Shown piece after piece: positions 19,726 through 27,541 of a stretch of 64,000 bases of DNA (position 1 is the stretch's first letter; every line of letters begins with the position of its first letter). Position numbers and translations under genes: made by a program. The notes under the pieces are model-generated. The model worked only from the letters and a program-made list of their open reading frames with translations. It was not told the DNA's origin and made no database searches. The stretch is from Methyloversatilis sp. RAC08 (lineage in GTDB: Bacteria > Pseudomonadota > Gammaproteobacteria > Burkholderiales > Rhodocyclaceae), in NCBI RefSeq assembly GCF_001713355.1, contig NZ_CP016448.1, positions 310,001-374,000 of the forward strand, in the 5' to 3' direction.

Positions 19726-20619
19726 ATGCCGACCAGCCCGCCCCGTACCCGTGAATGTGCCGTGCTGTTTGCCGATCTGGTCGGCAGCACGCAGCTTTAC
19801 GAACGCATGGGTGACACGGCGGCGTTCGCGCTGATCGACCGCTGTCTGCGCACCATGTGCGATTCGGTGATCGGCAGTTCGGGCACCGTCATAAAGATGA
19901 CCGGCGATGGCCTGCTGGCGGTTTTCCGCGCCTGCGACCACGCGGCTGAAACGACGCTGGCCATCCACCGCGACATCGATGGTCTGCCGCTGGCCAAGCA
20001 CTTTTCACTCGGCGTGCGCACCGGCTTCCACTTCGGCCCGGTGGTCGAATCGGGCAACGACATCTTCGGCGAGTCGGTGAACATCGCAGCGCGGCTGTCG
20101 GAGCTGGCCAGCCATGGCCGCGCCATCGTGTCGACCGAAGCCGCCGTGAGGCTGAGCGAACACTGGCAGCCGAAGATCCGCCCGCTGCCGCCGCGCGTCG
20201 TCAAGGGTGTCGCGCGCTCGGTCGAACTGTGCGAAATGCGCTGCGAACATTCCGACCACGTCACGCAGATCGGCGGCCTGACGATGAGCAGCGGCCGGGT
20301 CGAAATGCGCGTCTATCACGGCGGTCGCGTCTGGCTGCTCGGCGATGAACAGCCGCGCCTGCGCATGGGGCGCGACACCGATGTCGACATCGGCATCAAG
20401 GACGCCCGCGCGTCGCGCCAGCACTGCGACCTCGAATTCCGGCGCGACCGTTTCGTGCTGACCGACCGCTCGAGCAACGGCACCTTCGTCACCATCGAAG
20501 GCCGGCAGGAATTCGCGCTGACCCGCGAAGAAGTCGTCATCGACGGCCACGGCTGGCTGGCTTTCGGCTCGCCACGCAGCGCCGCGAGCGACGTGGTCGA
20601 GTTCTTCTGCCTCGGCTGA
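19726..20619 (+). CDS. Class III adenylate/guanylate cyclase-FHA fusion protein
   Basis: 297 residues. The N-terminal half is a class III cyclase homology domain with both metal aspartates (LFADLVGST and KMTGDGLLAVF) and the conserved FGESVNIAARLSELA. The C-terminal part (about 210-290) is a forkhead-associated domain with LRMGRDTDVDIGIKDARASR and DRSSNGTFV, the phosphothreonine-binding signature. It is soluble with no membrane segment. Cyclase activity is plausible because metal residues are kept; FHA fusion implies control by a phosphoprotein. It lies 6 bases after the CitE-like gene. Confidence 0.88.
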   Translation: MPTSPPRTRECAVLFADLVGSTQLYERMGDTAAFALIDRCLRTMCDSVIGSSGTVIKMTGDGLLAVFRACDHAAETTLAIHRDIDGLPLAKHFSLGVRTGFHFGPVVESGNDIFGESVNIAARLSELASHGRAIVSTEAAVRLSEHWQPKIRPLPPRVVKGVARSVELCEMRCEHSDHVTQIGGLTMSSGRVEMRVYHGGRVWLLGDEQPRLRMGRDTDVDIGIKDARASRQHCDLEFRRDRFVLTDRSSNGTFVTIEGRQEFALTREEVVIDGHGWLAFGSPRSAASDVVEFFCLG

Positions 20620-20689
20620 AGAGGCCCCTTCCCGCACGCTCCTCCTCACTCTCATGCGGCGCGCAGCGCGGGCAAGATCGTGAATTTTT

Positions 20690-20718
20690 GTCATTCGACA
20701 ATGACGAAGGGATTCGTC
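20690..20718. promoter_or_regulatory. Two adjacent perfect dyads upstream of the lipoprotein pair
   Basis: GTCATT-CGAC-AATGAC (20690-20705) is followed, sharing bases, by GACGAA-GGGA-TTCGTC (20703-20718). Each has 6-bp perfect arms and a 4-bp spacer. A TATAGT stands at 20722-20727, close to an expected -10 position, though no good -35 box is spaced for it. Operator sites or overlapping hairpins are both possible. Confidence 0.4.
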
Positions 20719-20816
20719 GTCTATAGTTCGCGCGCCCCGCAACATTCAATTCGTTTCGCATATAACTAAAGTAGCATTCATCAACCGGCGGGGCACTTCG
20801 TCATGAGGATCCGCCT

Positions 20817-21299
20817 TTGAACACCTCCCTCCCATTGCTGCTGCTTCTGGGCACATCGCTGCTTGGCGGCTGCGCCACGATCACGTCCAGCGAAATGCAG
20901 ACCGTCACACTCAGCACGCGCACGCCGAGCGGCGACACGGTCGATCAGACCCGGTGCACGCTGAAAAACGACAGGGGCAGCTGGGCTGCCACTGCGCCTG
21001 GCAACGTCATGATTCGCCGCTCGGCGGAAGACCTCAATGTCGAATGCAGCAAGGACGGCATGAGCCCCGGTTTTCTGCGGGCGATCTCGCGCTCGGCCGG
21101 CGGCATGTGGGGCAACATCGTCCTCGGTGGCGGCATCGGCGCCATCATCGACCACAACAAGGGCACCGGGTACAACTACCCGAGCGACCTTCCGGTGCGC
21201 ATGGGTGAGTCAGTGACGGTTGATCGCCGCGACGAGAAGAATCCGGACACCCAGGCCGCGGCAGAGCAGACCGCCACGAGTGGCTCTGCACGCTACTGA
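20817..21299 (+). CDS. Putative lipoprotein of unknown function
   Basis: 160 residues with a short signal sequence and lipobox (LLLLGTSLLGGC, Cys at about residue 19). The mature part has SEMQTVTLSTRTPSGD and a Gly-rich hydrophobic stretch, GGMWGNIVLGGGIGAIIDH. The reading frame starts with TTG at 20817, with GAGGA at 20805-20809 seven bases before it. An ATG at 20803 opens a 5-codon frame ending in a TGA that overlaps this TTG. One extra T in the CTTT run at 20815-20818 would fuse that ATG in frame, so a sequence error or natural frameshift is possible. Confidence 0.75.
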   Translation: MNTSLPLLLLLGTSLLGGCATITSSEMQTVTLSTRTPSGDTVDQTRCTLKNDRGSWAATAPGNVMIRRSAEDLNVECSKDGMSPGFLRAISRSAGGMWGNIVLGGGIGAIIDHNKGTGYNYPSDLPVRMGESVTVDRRDEKNPDTQAAAEQTATSGSARY

Positions 21300-21320
21300 A
21301 ACAACATGAAGGAATACCCG

Positions 21321-21776
21321 GTGAACAGACTTTACACACTGACTGCACTCGTCCTGACGCTCGTACTGGGCGCATGCGCCTCGGTTCCGATGGGTGACGC
21401 GACCCGCGACACCACGCTGAAAACCTTCGCGCCGCCGCGAGCGGAAAAGGCCGGCATCTACATCTATCGCAACGAGAGCATGGGTGCGGCTGTGAAAATG
21501 GATCTGCAGGTCGATGGCAAGCACATCGGCCAGACAGCGTCGAAGACCTACTTTTTTGTCGAAGTGCCGCCCGGCAAGCACACGGTGACCTCGATTGCCG
21601 AGAATACGGATGTCCTCTCGATCGATACCGTCGCAGGCAAGCTCTACTACGTCTGGCAGGAAGTGAAGATGGGCGTGCTGTACGCACGCACCCGTCTGCA
21701 CATGGCCACCGAGGAAGACGGTCGCAAGGGCGTGCTCGAGTCGAAACTGGCGAACGGCGTTCAGCCCGAGTTCTGA
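21321..21776 (+). CDS. DUF2846-type lipoprotein
   Basis: 151 residues with a lipoprotein signal (VLTLVLGACASVP, Cys at about 18) and a mature body resembling DUF2846 proteins: GIYIYRNESMG, then VDGKHIGQTASKTYFFVEV and PPGKHTVTS, a small beta-sandwich-like pattern. I prefer the GTG at 21321, preceded by AAGGAA with good spacing, over the ATG at 21306, which lacks a site. It lies 21 bases after the preceding lipoprotein gene and is probably co-transcribed with it. Function unknown. Confidence 0.8.
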   Translation: MNRLYTLTALVLTLVLGACASVPMGDATRDTTLKTFAPPRAEKAGIYIYRNESMGAAVKMDLQVDGKHIGQTASKTYFFVEVPPGKHTVTSIAENTDVLSIDTVAGKLYYVWQEVKMGVLYARTRLHMATEEDGRKGVLESKLANGVQPEF

Positions 21777-21788
21777 TACGGCGAAATC

Positions 21789-21807
21789 CCGGGGGCGTCG
21801 CCCCCGG
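21789..21807. other. GC-rich hairpin after the lipoprotein pair
   Basis: CCGGGGG (21789-21795) pairs with CCCCCGG (21801-21807) around five bases, 12 bases after the stop of the DUF2846 gene. No T-run follows on the plus strand, so it is a possible but unproven transcript end. Confidence 0.45.
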
Positions 21808-21855
21808 CATGGGCGGCGTATTCTTCGGAGATCACTTCGCACGTACCGCCCGTCC

Positions 21856-23034
21856 ATGTCCAGCGACAGCAATATCCGTCTCGCCACCCGCGCAATCCAC
21901 GGCCATACCGCCGACGACGCCTACGGCAGCCCGTATCCGCCGATCTACAACACGACCACCTTCGGCTTCGACTCGACCGCCGATCTGCTCGACGTGATCG
22001 ACGGCCGCACGCGCGGCGGGCTATACACGCGGTACGGACTGAACCCGACCATCCAGGCGCTGGAAGAGACGCTCGCCGGCCTCGAATCGGCCGAGGCGGC
22101 GTGGGTGTTTTCGTCCGGCATGGCGGCGCTGAGCGCGCTGTTCCTGACACACGGCCGCGACGGCATCGTCTGCGTCGGTGACGCCTATGGCGGCACGCTG
22201 GAACTGCTGGAGCAGCAGCTGCCCGGCCTCGGACTGCGCACGCATTGCCTCCTCGGCAACGAATCGGACAAGCTGGACGCCCTGCTGGCCGACGGCGTGA
22301 AGCTGGTGTTCTTCGAAACGCCGACCAATCCGACGCTGGACATCGTCGATATCCGCGCCACGGTCGGCAAGGCGCATGCGCACGGCGCGCTGGTCGCCAT
22401 CGACAACACCTTCGCCTCGCCGGTGAACCAGCGTCCGCTGGAACTGGGCGCGGACCTCGTAATGCACAGCGCGACCAAATATCTGGGCGGTCACAGCGAT
22501 CTCACCGCCGGCGTCCTGATGGGCAGCAAGGCGCTGCTCGAACCGGTGTGGGCCTGGCGCAAGAATCTCGGCACCGTGCCGTCACCGGAAACCGCCGCGT
22601 TGCTGTCGCGCAGCCTGCGCACGCTGGTCGTGCGTGTGCGTCAGCACAATGCCAATGCGCAGGCGGTGGCCGAGGCGATGGCTCGTCACCCGAAGATCGC
22701 GCGCGTGCATTACCCGGGCCTGCCTGATGCGCCGGGCCACGCGCTCGCAAAAGCGCAGATGGATGGCTTCGGCGGCATGCTGAGCATCGTCGTGCGCGGC
22801 GATGGCACAGACGCCACCCGCGTCGCCGACCGGCTGCGCCTGATCAGGCTGGCGCCGAGCCTGGGCGGTGTCGAAAGCCTGGTCACCCAGCCCTGCACCA
22901 CCACCCATCACGGCCTCACGCCGGACGCGCGCGCGCGGCGCGGCATTCCGGACGCGATGCTCCGGCTGTCCATCGGCATCGAAGACGCCGATGACCTGAT
23001 CGCGGATCTTCAGCAGGCACTGGGCGACGCCTAG
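21856..23034 (+). CDS. Cys/Met-metabolism PLP-dependent enzyme (cystathionine beta-lyase / gamma-synthase family)
   Basis: 392 residues of the transsulfuration family. It shows YTRYGLNPT with the PLP-phosphate-binding Tyr-Arg, SSGMAAL, and the Schiff-base lysine in HSATKYLGGHSD (Lys208). It also has SLGGVESLVTQPCTTTHHGL near the C-terminus. The family includes cystathionine gamma-synthase, beta-lyase, methionine gamma-lyase and O-acylhomoserine sulfhydrylases, and the sequence alone does not separate them reliably; a beta-lyase-like (MetC) role is my best guess. It is convergent with the photolyase gene. Confidence 0.87.
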   Translation: MSSDSNIRLATRAIHGHTADDAYGSPYPPIYNTTTFGFDSTADLLDVIDGRTRGGLYTRYGLNPTIQALEETLAGLESAEAAWVFSSGMAALSALFLTHGRDGIVCVGDAYGGTLELLEQQLPGLGLRTHCLLGNESDKLDALLADGVKLVFFETPTNPTLDIVDIRATVGKAHAHGALVAIDNTFASPVNQRPLELGADLVMHSATKYLGGHSDLTAGVLMGSKALLEPVWAWRKNLGTVPSPETAALLSRSLRTLVVRVRQHNANAQAVAEAMARHPKIARVHYPGLPDAPGHALAKAQMDGFGGMLSIVVRGDGTDATRVADRLRLIRLAPSLGGVESLVTQPCTTTHHGLTPDARARRGIPDAMLRLSIGIEDADDLIADLQQALGDA

Positions 23035-23053
23035 TGCGGTTGCGTGACTCGCC

Positions 23054-24604
23054 CTAGAACCCGAAGCCCATCTGCCCACCGTCATCGGCCTTCGCCTTGC
23101 GACGGCGCTTCACACCTTCTCGGTCGGGGTTGCGGCTGCCGTGCTGCACGAATACGCGGCGTGCTTCGGCAGCCGCCTCCGGCAGGCGGCGAACCGCCCA
23201 CACCGCATCGCGCGCCGCGCGGGCGGCAGCGAGGTGCTCGACCACCGGCGCCGGATAGTCGCGACCGATCAGGCAACCGGCCCGCATCTGCTCGTCCGGC
23301 GTCATGCGCCACGGTTCGGCCAGCAATTCGAGCGGCACGCGCGCCAGTTCGGGCAGCCAGCGGCGAACGAAAATGCCTTTCGGGTCCTGATCGATCTGCT
23401 GCTTGACCGGGTTGTAGATGCGCAGGGTGTTGATGCCGGTCACGCCGGACTGCATCTGCACCTGCGGGTAGTGGATGCCCGGCTCGTAGTCGGTGAACAG
23501 ACGCGCCAGATGCAGTGCCGGCTCGCGCCAGTGGTTCCACAGCTGATAGGACGAAAACGCGATCAGCATGGCGCGCATGCGGAAATTGATCCAGCCGGTG
23601 GCATGGAGCGAGCGCATGCAGGCGTCGATGAAGGGATAGCCGGTTTCGCCGCGGCACCAGGCAGCGTGGCGGGCCGCCGAAAAGTCCGCCTCGCGCAGCC
23701 CTTCGTACAGACGATTCACCGGGCGGAATTCGATGCCCGGCTCGGATTCCAGCTTCTGCATGAAGTGACAGTGCCAGTGCAGCCGGCTTTCGAACGATTT
23801 CAGCCCGGCCAGCGCCGCGGCGCCCTGCGGAACGTGTGCATGCGCCAGCCAACTGGAACGCGCACGCCACACCGCGTGCACCGCCTCGCGCAGCGACACG
23901 ATGCCCAGTGCCAGATGCGGCGACAGGCGCGAGCAGTCGTCACCGGCCGACAGCGGGCTGGACATGCCTCTCCGGTAGCGCAGCACGCGTTCATCGAGAA
24001 AGCGATCGAGTTCATGCAGCGCAGACGCCCTGCCCGCGCGCTGCCGACCTTCGATATCGCGCGACGGAAGACCCAGGGCCGCAGCATCCGGTGGCACCAC
24101 ACTCATGATGCCGGCCAGCCTCGCCGGCGTGATGCGCGGCGGTGGACCGGCCGGTGCCGGGCGCATGACCGACATCCAGTGCGCCGACCAATCGTCGCGA
24201 TCGCGCAGGCGCCGGACCACCGCACCATTCGGAAACTCGCGCCACGGAACACCCTGCTCACGGCACCACGCAGCCACCGCGCGGTCCCTGGCAAAGCTTG
24301 ACGCATTGCCGGTTTCTTCGTGGCTCCACAGGATGTCGATGCGCTGCCGGCGATGCAGCGCATCGAATACCTCGGGCAGCGCGCCGCGCAGCCGCAGCAG
24401 ACGCAGACCGATCCCATGGAGCCCCGCGTCGAGGTCATCGAGTGCTTCGTTCAGAAAACCAAGATGGCGGGCGTCTGCATCGGGTGCGCCCAGCAGTTCA
24501 TCCTCATAGATGTACAGGGCGAGCACCGGGCCCGCCAGCGCCGCAGCGCGCAGCGGCGCGTGATCGGTGATGCGCAGGTCGCGCTTGAACCAGACGACCT
24601 GCAT
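23054..24604 (-). CDS. Deoxyribodipyrimidine photolyase / cryptochrome family protein
   Basis: 516 residues in the normal photolyase order. The N-terminal alpha/beta antenna domain (VVWFKRDLRITDHAPL, VLALYIYEDELL) is followed by the helical FAD domain with RLSPHLALGIVSLREAV, GETGYPFIDACMRSLHATG, WINFRMRAMLIAFSSYQLW and HYPQVQMQSGVTGINTLRIY. The C-terminus is basic (KRRRKAKADDGG). It probably repairs UV dimers with light. It differs from E. coli PhrB in several FAD-site loops (YPQVQMQSG), a variant of the class seen in some bacterial photolyase-like proteins. It is the last gene of a three-gene cluster. Confidence 0.9.
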   Translation of the reverse strand: MQVVWFKRDLRITDHAPLRAAALAGPVLALYIYEDELLGAPDADARHLGFLNEALDDLDAGLHGIGLRLLRLRGALPEVFDALHRRQRIDILWSHEETGNASSFARDRAVAAWCREQGVPWREFPNGAVVRRLRDRDDWSAHWMSVMRPAPAGPPPRITPARLAGIMSVVPPDAAALGLPSRDIEGRQRAGRASALHELDRFLDERVLRYRRGMSSPLSAGDDCSRLSPHLALGIVSLREAVHAVWRARSSWLAHAHVPQGAAALAGLKSFESRLHWHCHFMQKLESEPGIEFRPVNRLYEGLREADFSAARHAAWCRGETGYPFIDACMRSLHATGWINFRMRAMLIAFSSYQLWNHWREPALHLARLFTDYEPGIHYPQVQMQSGVTGINTLRIYNPVKQQIDQDPKGIFVRRWLPELARVPLELLAEPWRMTPDEQMRAGCLIGRDYPAPVVEHLAAARAARDAVWAVRRLPEAAAEARRVFVQHGSRNPDREGVKRRRKAKADDGGQMGFGF

Positions 24605-24611
24605 CGCCGGT

Positions 24612-25067
24612 TCAGGGCAGCGCCAGCGCCGACGCAGCGAGGCAGATCGTGACGATGACGCTGAGCAGCGTGCGCAATTGCAGGTACCAGGGTTCGAGCG
24701 TCAGCGTGCGCGCGAGCCGCGCGTCCATCCACCAGCAGGCGGGTACGGCAGCGCACAGCAGCCAGAACCCGGTGCCGAGCGGCGCAAGCAGCGCCAGCCA
24801 GGCCAGCAGCGACGGCAGCACGCCCCAGCCGAGCGCCTGCCACAGTGCGGCGCGGTCGAGCGTGGCGTCGCGCATCGCCAGCCCCCAGTGCAGCGCACCG
24901 ATGAAGCTGACGATGGTGGCCGCATAGGCCAGTTGCGCCAGCGCCACCCAGCCGCGTGGCGCGGCGTCGACATACATCGCGACCGTCAGGCCGACGAACG
25001 GGATCAGCCCGGCCAGACCGAGCACACGGGCCGGCGCGCGCGCCAGCGGACTCAGAACCGTATTCAT
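24612..25067 (-). CDS. DUF3429 membrane protein
   Basis: 151 residues with four to five predicted helices. The pattern LGLAGLIPFVGLTVAMY, then TIVSFIGALHWGLAMRD and LSVIVTICLAASALAL, matches the DUF3429 family. ATG 25067 has GGAG upstream and removes an upstream Arg-rich non-membrane section. It sits between two photolyase-family genes, 7 bases from the downstream one and 38 from the upstream one, so it is probably expressed with them. No function is known. Confidence 0.85.
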   Translation of the reverse strand: MNTVLSPLARAPARVLGLAGLIPFVGLTVAMYVDAAPRGWVALAQLAYAATIVSFIGALHWGLAMRDATLDRAALWQALGWGVLPSLLAWLALLAPLGTGFWLLCAAVPACWWMDARLARTLTLEPWYLQLRTLLSVIVTICLAASALALP

Positions 25068-25105
25068 GATGCTCCGGCGGGATCGGGGAACTTCAAGCTC
25101 AGGCG

Positions 25106-26293
25106 TCAGCGGTGCCAGGGCCGGCCCACCTCGGCCTTCGGCGCCACACTTTGCCAGAAGCGCGTGAATGACGGCATGGCGCGCGGCGGATCGTCGAACT
25201 GCCGCGCCACCGGTTCGGCCAGCATGCCTGCCTCGGCGATCGCCTCCCGATAACCCGGGTTGTGCGTCTGCATTGTCATCAGCCGCACGCCGCCGAGCTG
25301 CCGATGCAGGGCCTTCGCATCGCCGACGACGATGCCGTCGCAGGCCTCCCGCATGCGGGTCAGCACGAACTGCCAGCGCGCCTCGTTCCACGCGAAGCGC
25401 TCGTGGAACGATGGCTCGATCCAGCCGATCACCCGCCCCTGCGGCGGACAGCCGAGCGACCACGGATGCATCAGCCACACTTCATCGTCCTGTGGCATCG
25501 ACCAGTTGTCGGGGTCCAGAACGGCACCGACCGGCGGCTCGCCGATCGCTCCGGCACGCAGGCTGTGCGGACCGCAATCGCCGCCGTGACGGGCAAGCTG
25601 ATCGAGCGCGTCGTATCCGGCATCGAGCACCGTATCGCGACTGGTCCACTGCGGTGCATAGCGTTCGACGTTCTCCGCATTGAACAGATAGGGCTTGCCG
25701 GTCAGCGTGCCGGCCACCCACTGCCAGGACAGTGTGTTGGACGCGAGATCGCCATCAAGCAGATGGCGATACATCCACATCGCCCCGGCGCGCCAGTCGG
25801 TCTTGCGCAGATGCACGACATAACTGGCCAGCCACATCCGGGCATGGTTGTGCAGATAGCCGGTGCGGTACAGCGTGCGTACCGCCTGATCGATCACCGG
25901 CACACCGGTGCGTCCTTCGACGACATCCTGCGGCATCGCCGGCGCGTAGTGCGCGGCCGGCGGCGGCCGGCGCGACTCGAAAATATCGTCGCCCCAGTGC
26001 CGCCACAGGTGATGGAAATACTCGCGCCAAGCCAGTTCGAACACGATCTTGTCTTCCGGCGCCAGCGCGCAGCGCTGCGACAGGCGCTCGATCACCTGCG
26101 GTACATCGACGAAGCCGTGCGTCAGGTAGGGCGACACGCGGCTCACGGCGCCATCGATGTGGTTGCGCGTGCGGGCGTATGTCAGGGGCTGGATGGCATC
26201 GATGCGCGCCAGTGCCGCGGCGACGGTCGCCGGAAAATCGGCCACGCCGCCGGTGGCGTCGGCAAAGTGCGGGTCGGAAAACAGGTCTGTCAT
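25106..26293 (-). CDS. Photolyase-related FAD-binding protein with unusual domain order
   Basis: 395 residues. The protein begins almost directly with the helical FAD-binding domain: RVSPYLTHGFVDVPQVI (52-68), FELAWREYFHHLWRHWGD (85-102), GVPVIDQAVRTLYRTGYLHN (130-149) and DGDLASNTLSWQWVAG (180-195). The usual N-terminal antenna domain is absent there. Instead residues ~270-382 read like an alpha/beta photolyase antenna domain placed at the C-terminus: a strand VWLMHPWSLG, GRVIGWIEPSFHERFAW, and an end MPSFTRFWQSV like the FTPFW closing of that domain. DNA repair or light sensing is likely; see findings. Confidence 0.8.
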   Translation of the reverse strand: MTDLFSDPHFADATGGVADFPATVAAALARIDAIQPLTYARTRNHIDGAVSRVSPYLTHGFVDVPQVIERLSQRCALAPEDKIVFELAWREYFHHLWRHWGDDIFESRRPPPAAHYAPAMPQDVVEGRTGVPVIDQAVRTLYRTGYLHNHARMWLASYVVHLRKTDWRAGAMWMYRHLLDGDLASNTLSWQWVAGTLTGKPYLFNAENVERYAPQWTSRDTVLDAGYDALDQLARHGGDCGPHSLRAGAIGEPPVGAVLDPDNWSMPQDDEVWLMHPWSLGCPPQGRVIGWIEPSFHERFAWNEARWQFVLTRMREACDGIVVGDAKALHRQLGGVRLMTMQTHNPGYREAIAEAGMLAEPVARQFDDPPRAMPSFTRFWQSVAPKAEVGRPWHR

Positions 26294-26343
26294 GTCGGAT
26301 CATTCACCAGTGTCTGCTGATGACACAGACCCGAGGAAACGGC

Positions 26344-26365
26344 AAAAAATCCCGCTGTCGCAGGG
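26344..26365 (-). terminator. Probable intrinsic terminator of the AEC transporter gene
   Basis: On the minus strand CCC(T)GC pairs with GCGGG (26351-26365, one bulged base) around a 4-base loop and is followed by ATTTTTT (26344-26350). It lies about 40 bases after the stop of the AEC gene and before the photolyase cluster. The stem is short, so strength is uncertain. Confidence 0.55.
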
Positions 26366-26402
26366 CAAGGCCAAGACAACCGGACCCGGCTGACGCGGGG
26401 GA

Positions 26403-27341
26403 CTACCGGCTGACCAGCGCGAGCATCAGCGGCGTCGTCACGGCGGCCAGTGCGGTCGACATCAGCAGGCTGCCCGCCACCGGGCCCTGCATGACCTGGA
26501 ACTGGCGCGACATAAGATAGACATTGGCACCGACCGACAGCGAGGCGAGCAGCACGACGGTGCGTGTTTCGGTTTCGGGCAGGCCCAGCGCCACGGCCAG
26601 TGCCCAGACGATCAGAGGGTGGAGGCCCAGCTTGAGCGCGCTGATCGACGCGCTCTGCCGCCAGTGCGAACGCACACCGAATTCGGCCAGCCCCATGCCG
26701 AGCGCAATCAGCGACAGCGGCAGCGCGGCGTCGGCCAGCAGTTTCAGTGGCTGATCGATCAGCTCGGGCAGCGTCAGTCCGCTCAGACCGAAAATCGTAC
26801 CGGCGAGAATCGCGGCCACCAGCGGGTTCGTGAGCACGCCGCGTGCGGTCTTGCCGAATCCGGCCAGCGTCAGCGCGCCATGGCGCGCCCACTCCACGGA
26901 TACGGTGACCAGCGTCCACAGGATCAGGGCGTTGAACACCACTACCAGTGCCGCCGACGGCATGGCCGACTCGCCGAGCAAGGTATGCGTCAGCGGCAGA
27001 CCGAGCAGCACATTGTTGGAAAACACGCCCCCCAGCGCGAACAGCGACTGCGACACGCCGTCCAGACCGAACAAACGCGCCGACACGAGGCGGCCGATCA
27101 CGAACACGATCAGGCAGGCACCGAAAAAGGCGATCAGCAGGCGCGCATCAACCGGCGGCAGGCCGGCAAAGCCGCTCATCAGGCGGAACAGCATGGCCGG
27201 CAGTGCGATGGAGAACACGAATTTCGCCAGCGCATCGGCGCCGGCCTTGTTCCAGCCACCCCATTTCATGATGGCGTAGCCGACGAATACCAGCGCGAAC
27301 AGCGGCGCCGCCAGCAGGATCTGTTGCAGGGCCGGATTCAT
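26403..27341 (-). CDS. AEC (auxin efflux carrier) family transporter
   Basis: 312 residues with about ten membrane helices in the AEC/malonate-permease pattern. Segments include LFALVFVGYAIMKWGG near the start, FSNNVLLGLPLTHTLLG with the conserved Asn/Gly/Pro region, and GLSGLTLPELIDQPLKLLAD followed by PLSLIALGMGLAE in the second half. The family exports carboxylates and similar anions; the substrate here is unknown. ATG 27341 gives a compact protein (MNPALQQILL); a longer frame to 27515 adds an Arg-rich stretch that is unlikely to be translated. Confidence 0.88.
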   Translation of the reverse strand: MNPALQQILLAAPLFALVFVGYAIMKWGGWNKAGADALAKFVFSIALPAMLFRLMSGFAGLPPVDARLLIAFFGACLIVFVIGRLVSARLFGLDGVSQSLFALGGVFSNNVLLGLPLTHTLLGESAMPSAALVVVFNALILWTLVTVSVEWARHGALTLAGFGKTARGVLTNPLVAAILAGTIFGLSGLTLPELIDQPLKLLADAALPLSLIALGMGLAEFGVRSHWRQSASISALKLGLHPLIVWALAVALGLPETETRTVVLLASLSVGANVYLMSRQFQVMQGPVAGSLLMSTALAAVTTPLMLALVSR

Positions 27342-27541
27342 GGATGCGCCACACGGCAGTCCGGGCAGCATGTGGAACGCGAACGACGGGGGAGTTCGAA
27401 CACGGAAGCGGGCGGCGACTGCGAAGGATGAACGACGCGCAGGATAGCAGCGGGCGCCGATGCCATCACGGAGACACGTATTCAAGAGTGCAGGCTGCAC
27501 TGCCGTTAGCACCACTTAACTTCTCCATTCGAGCGCCCTTC

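Noticed and set aside
17665-20001. 778-codon minus-strand frame opposite mdh and the lyase
   Set aside because: It spans a strong mdh terminator and two well-supported plus-strand genes.
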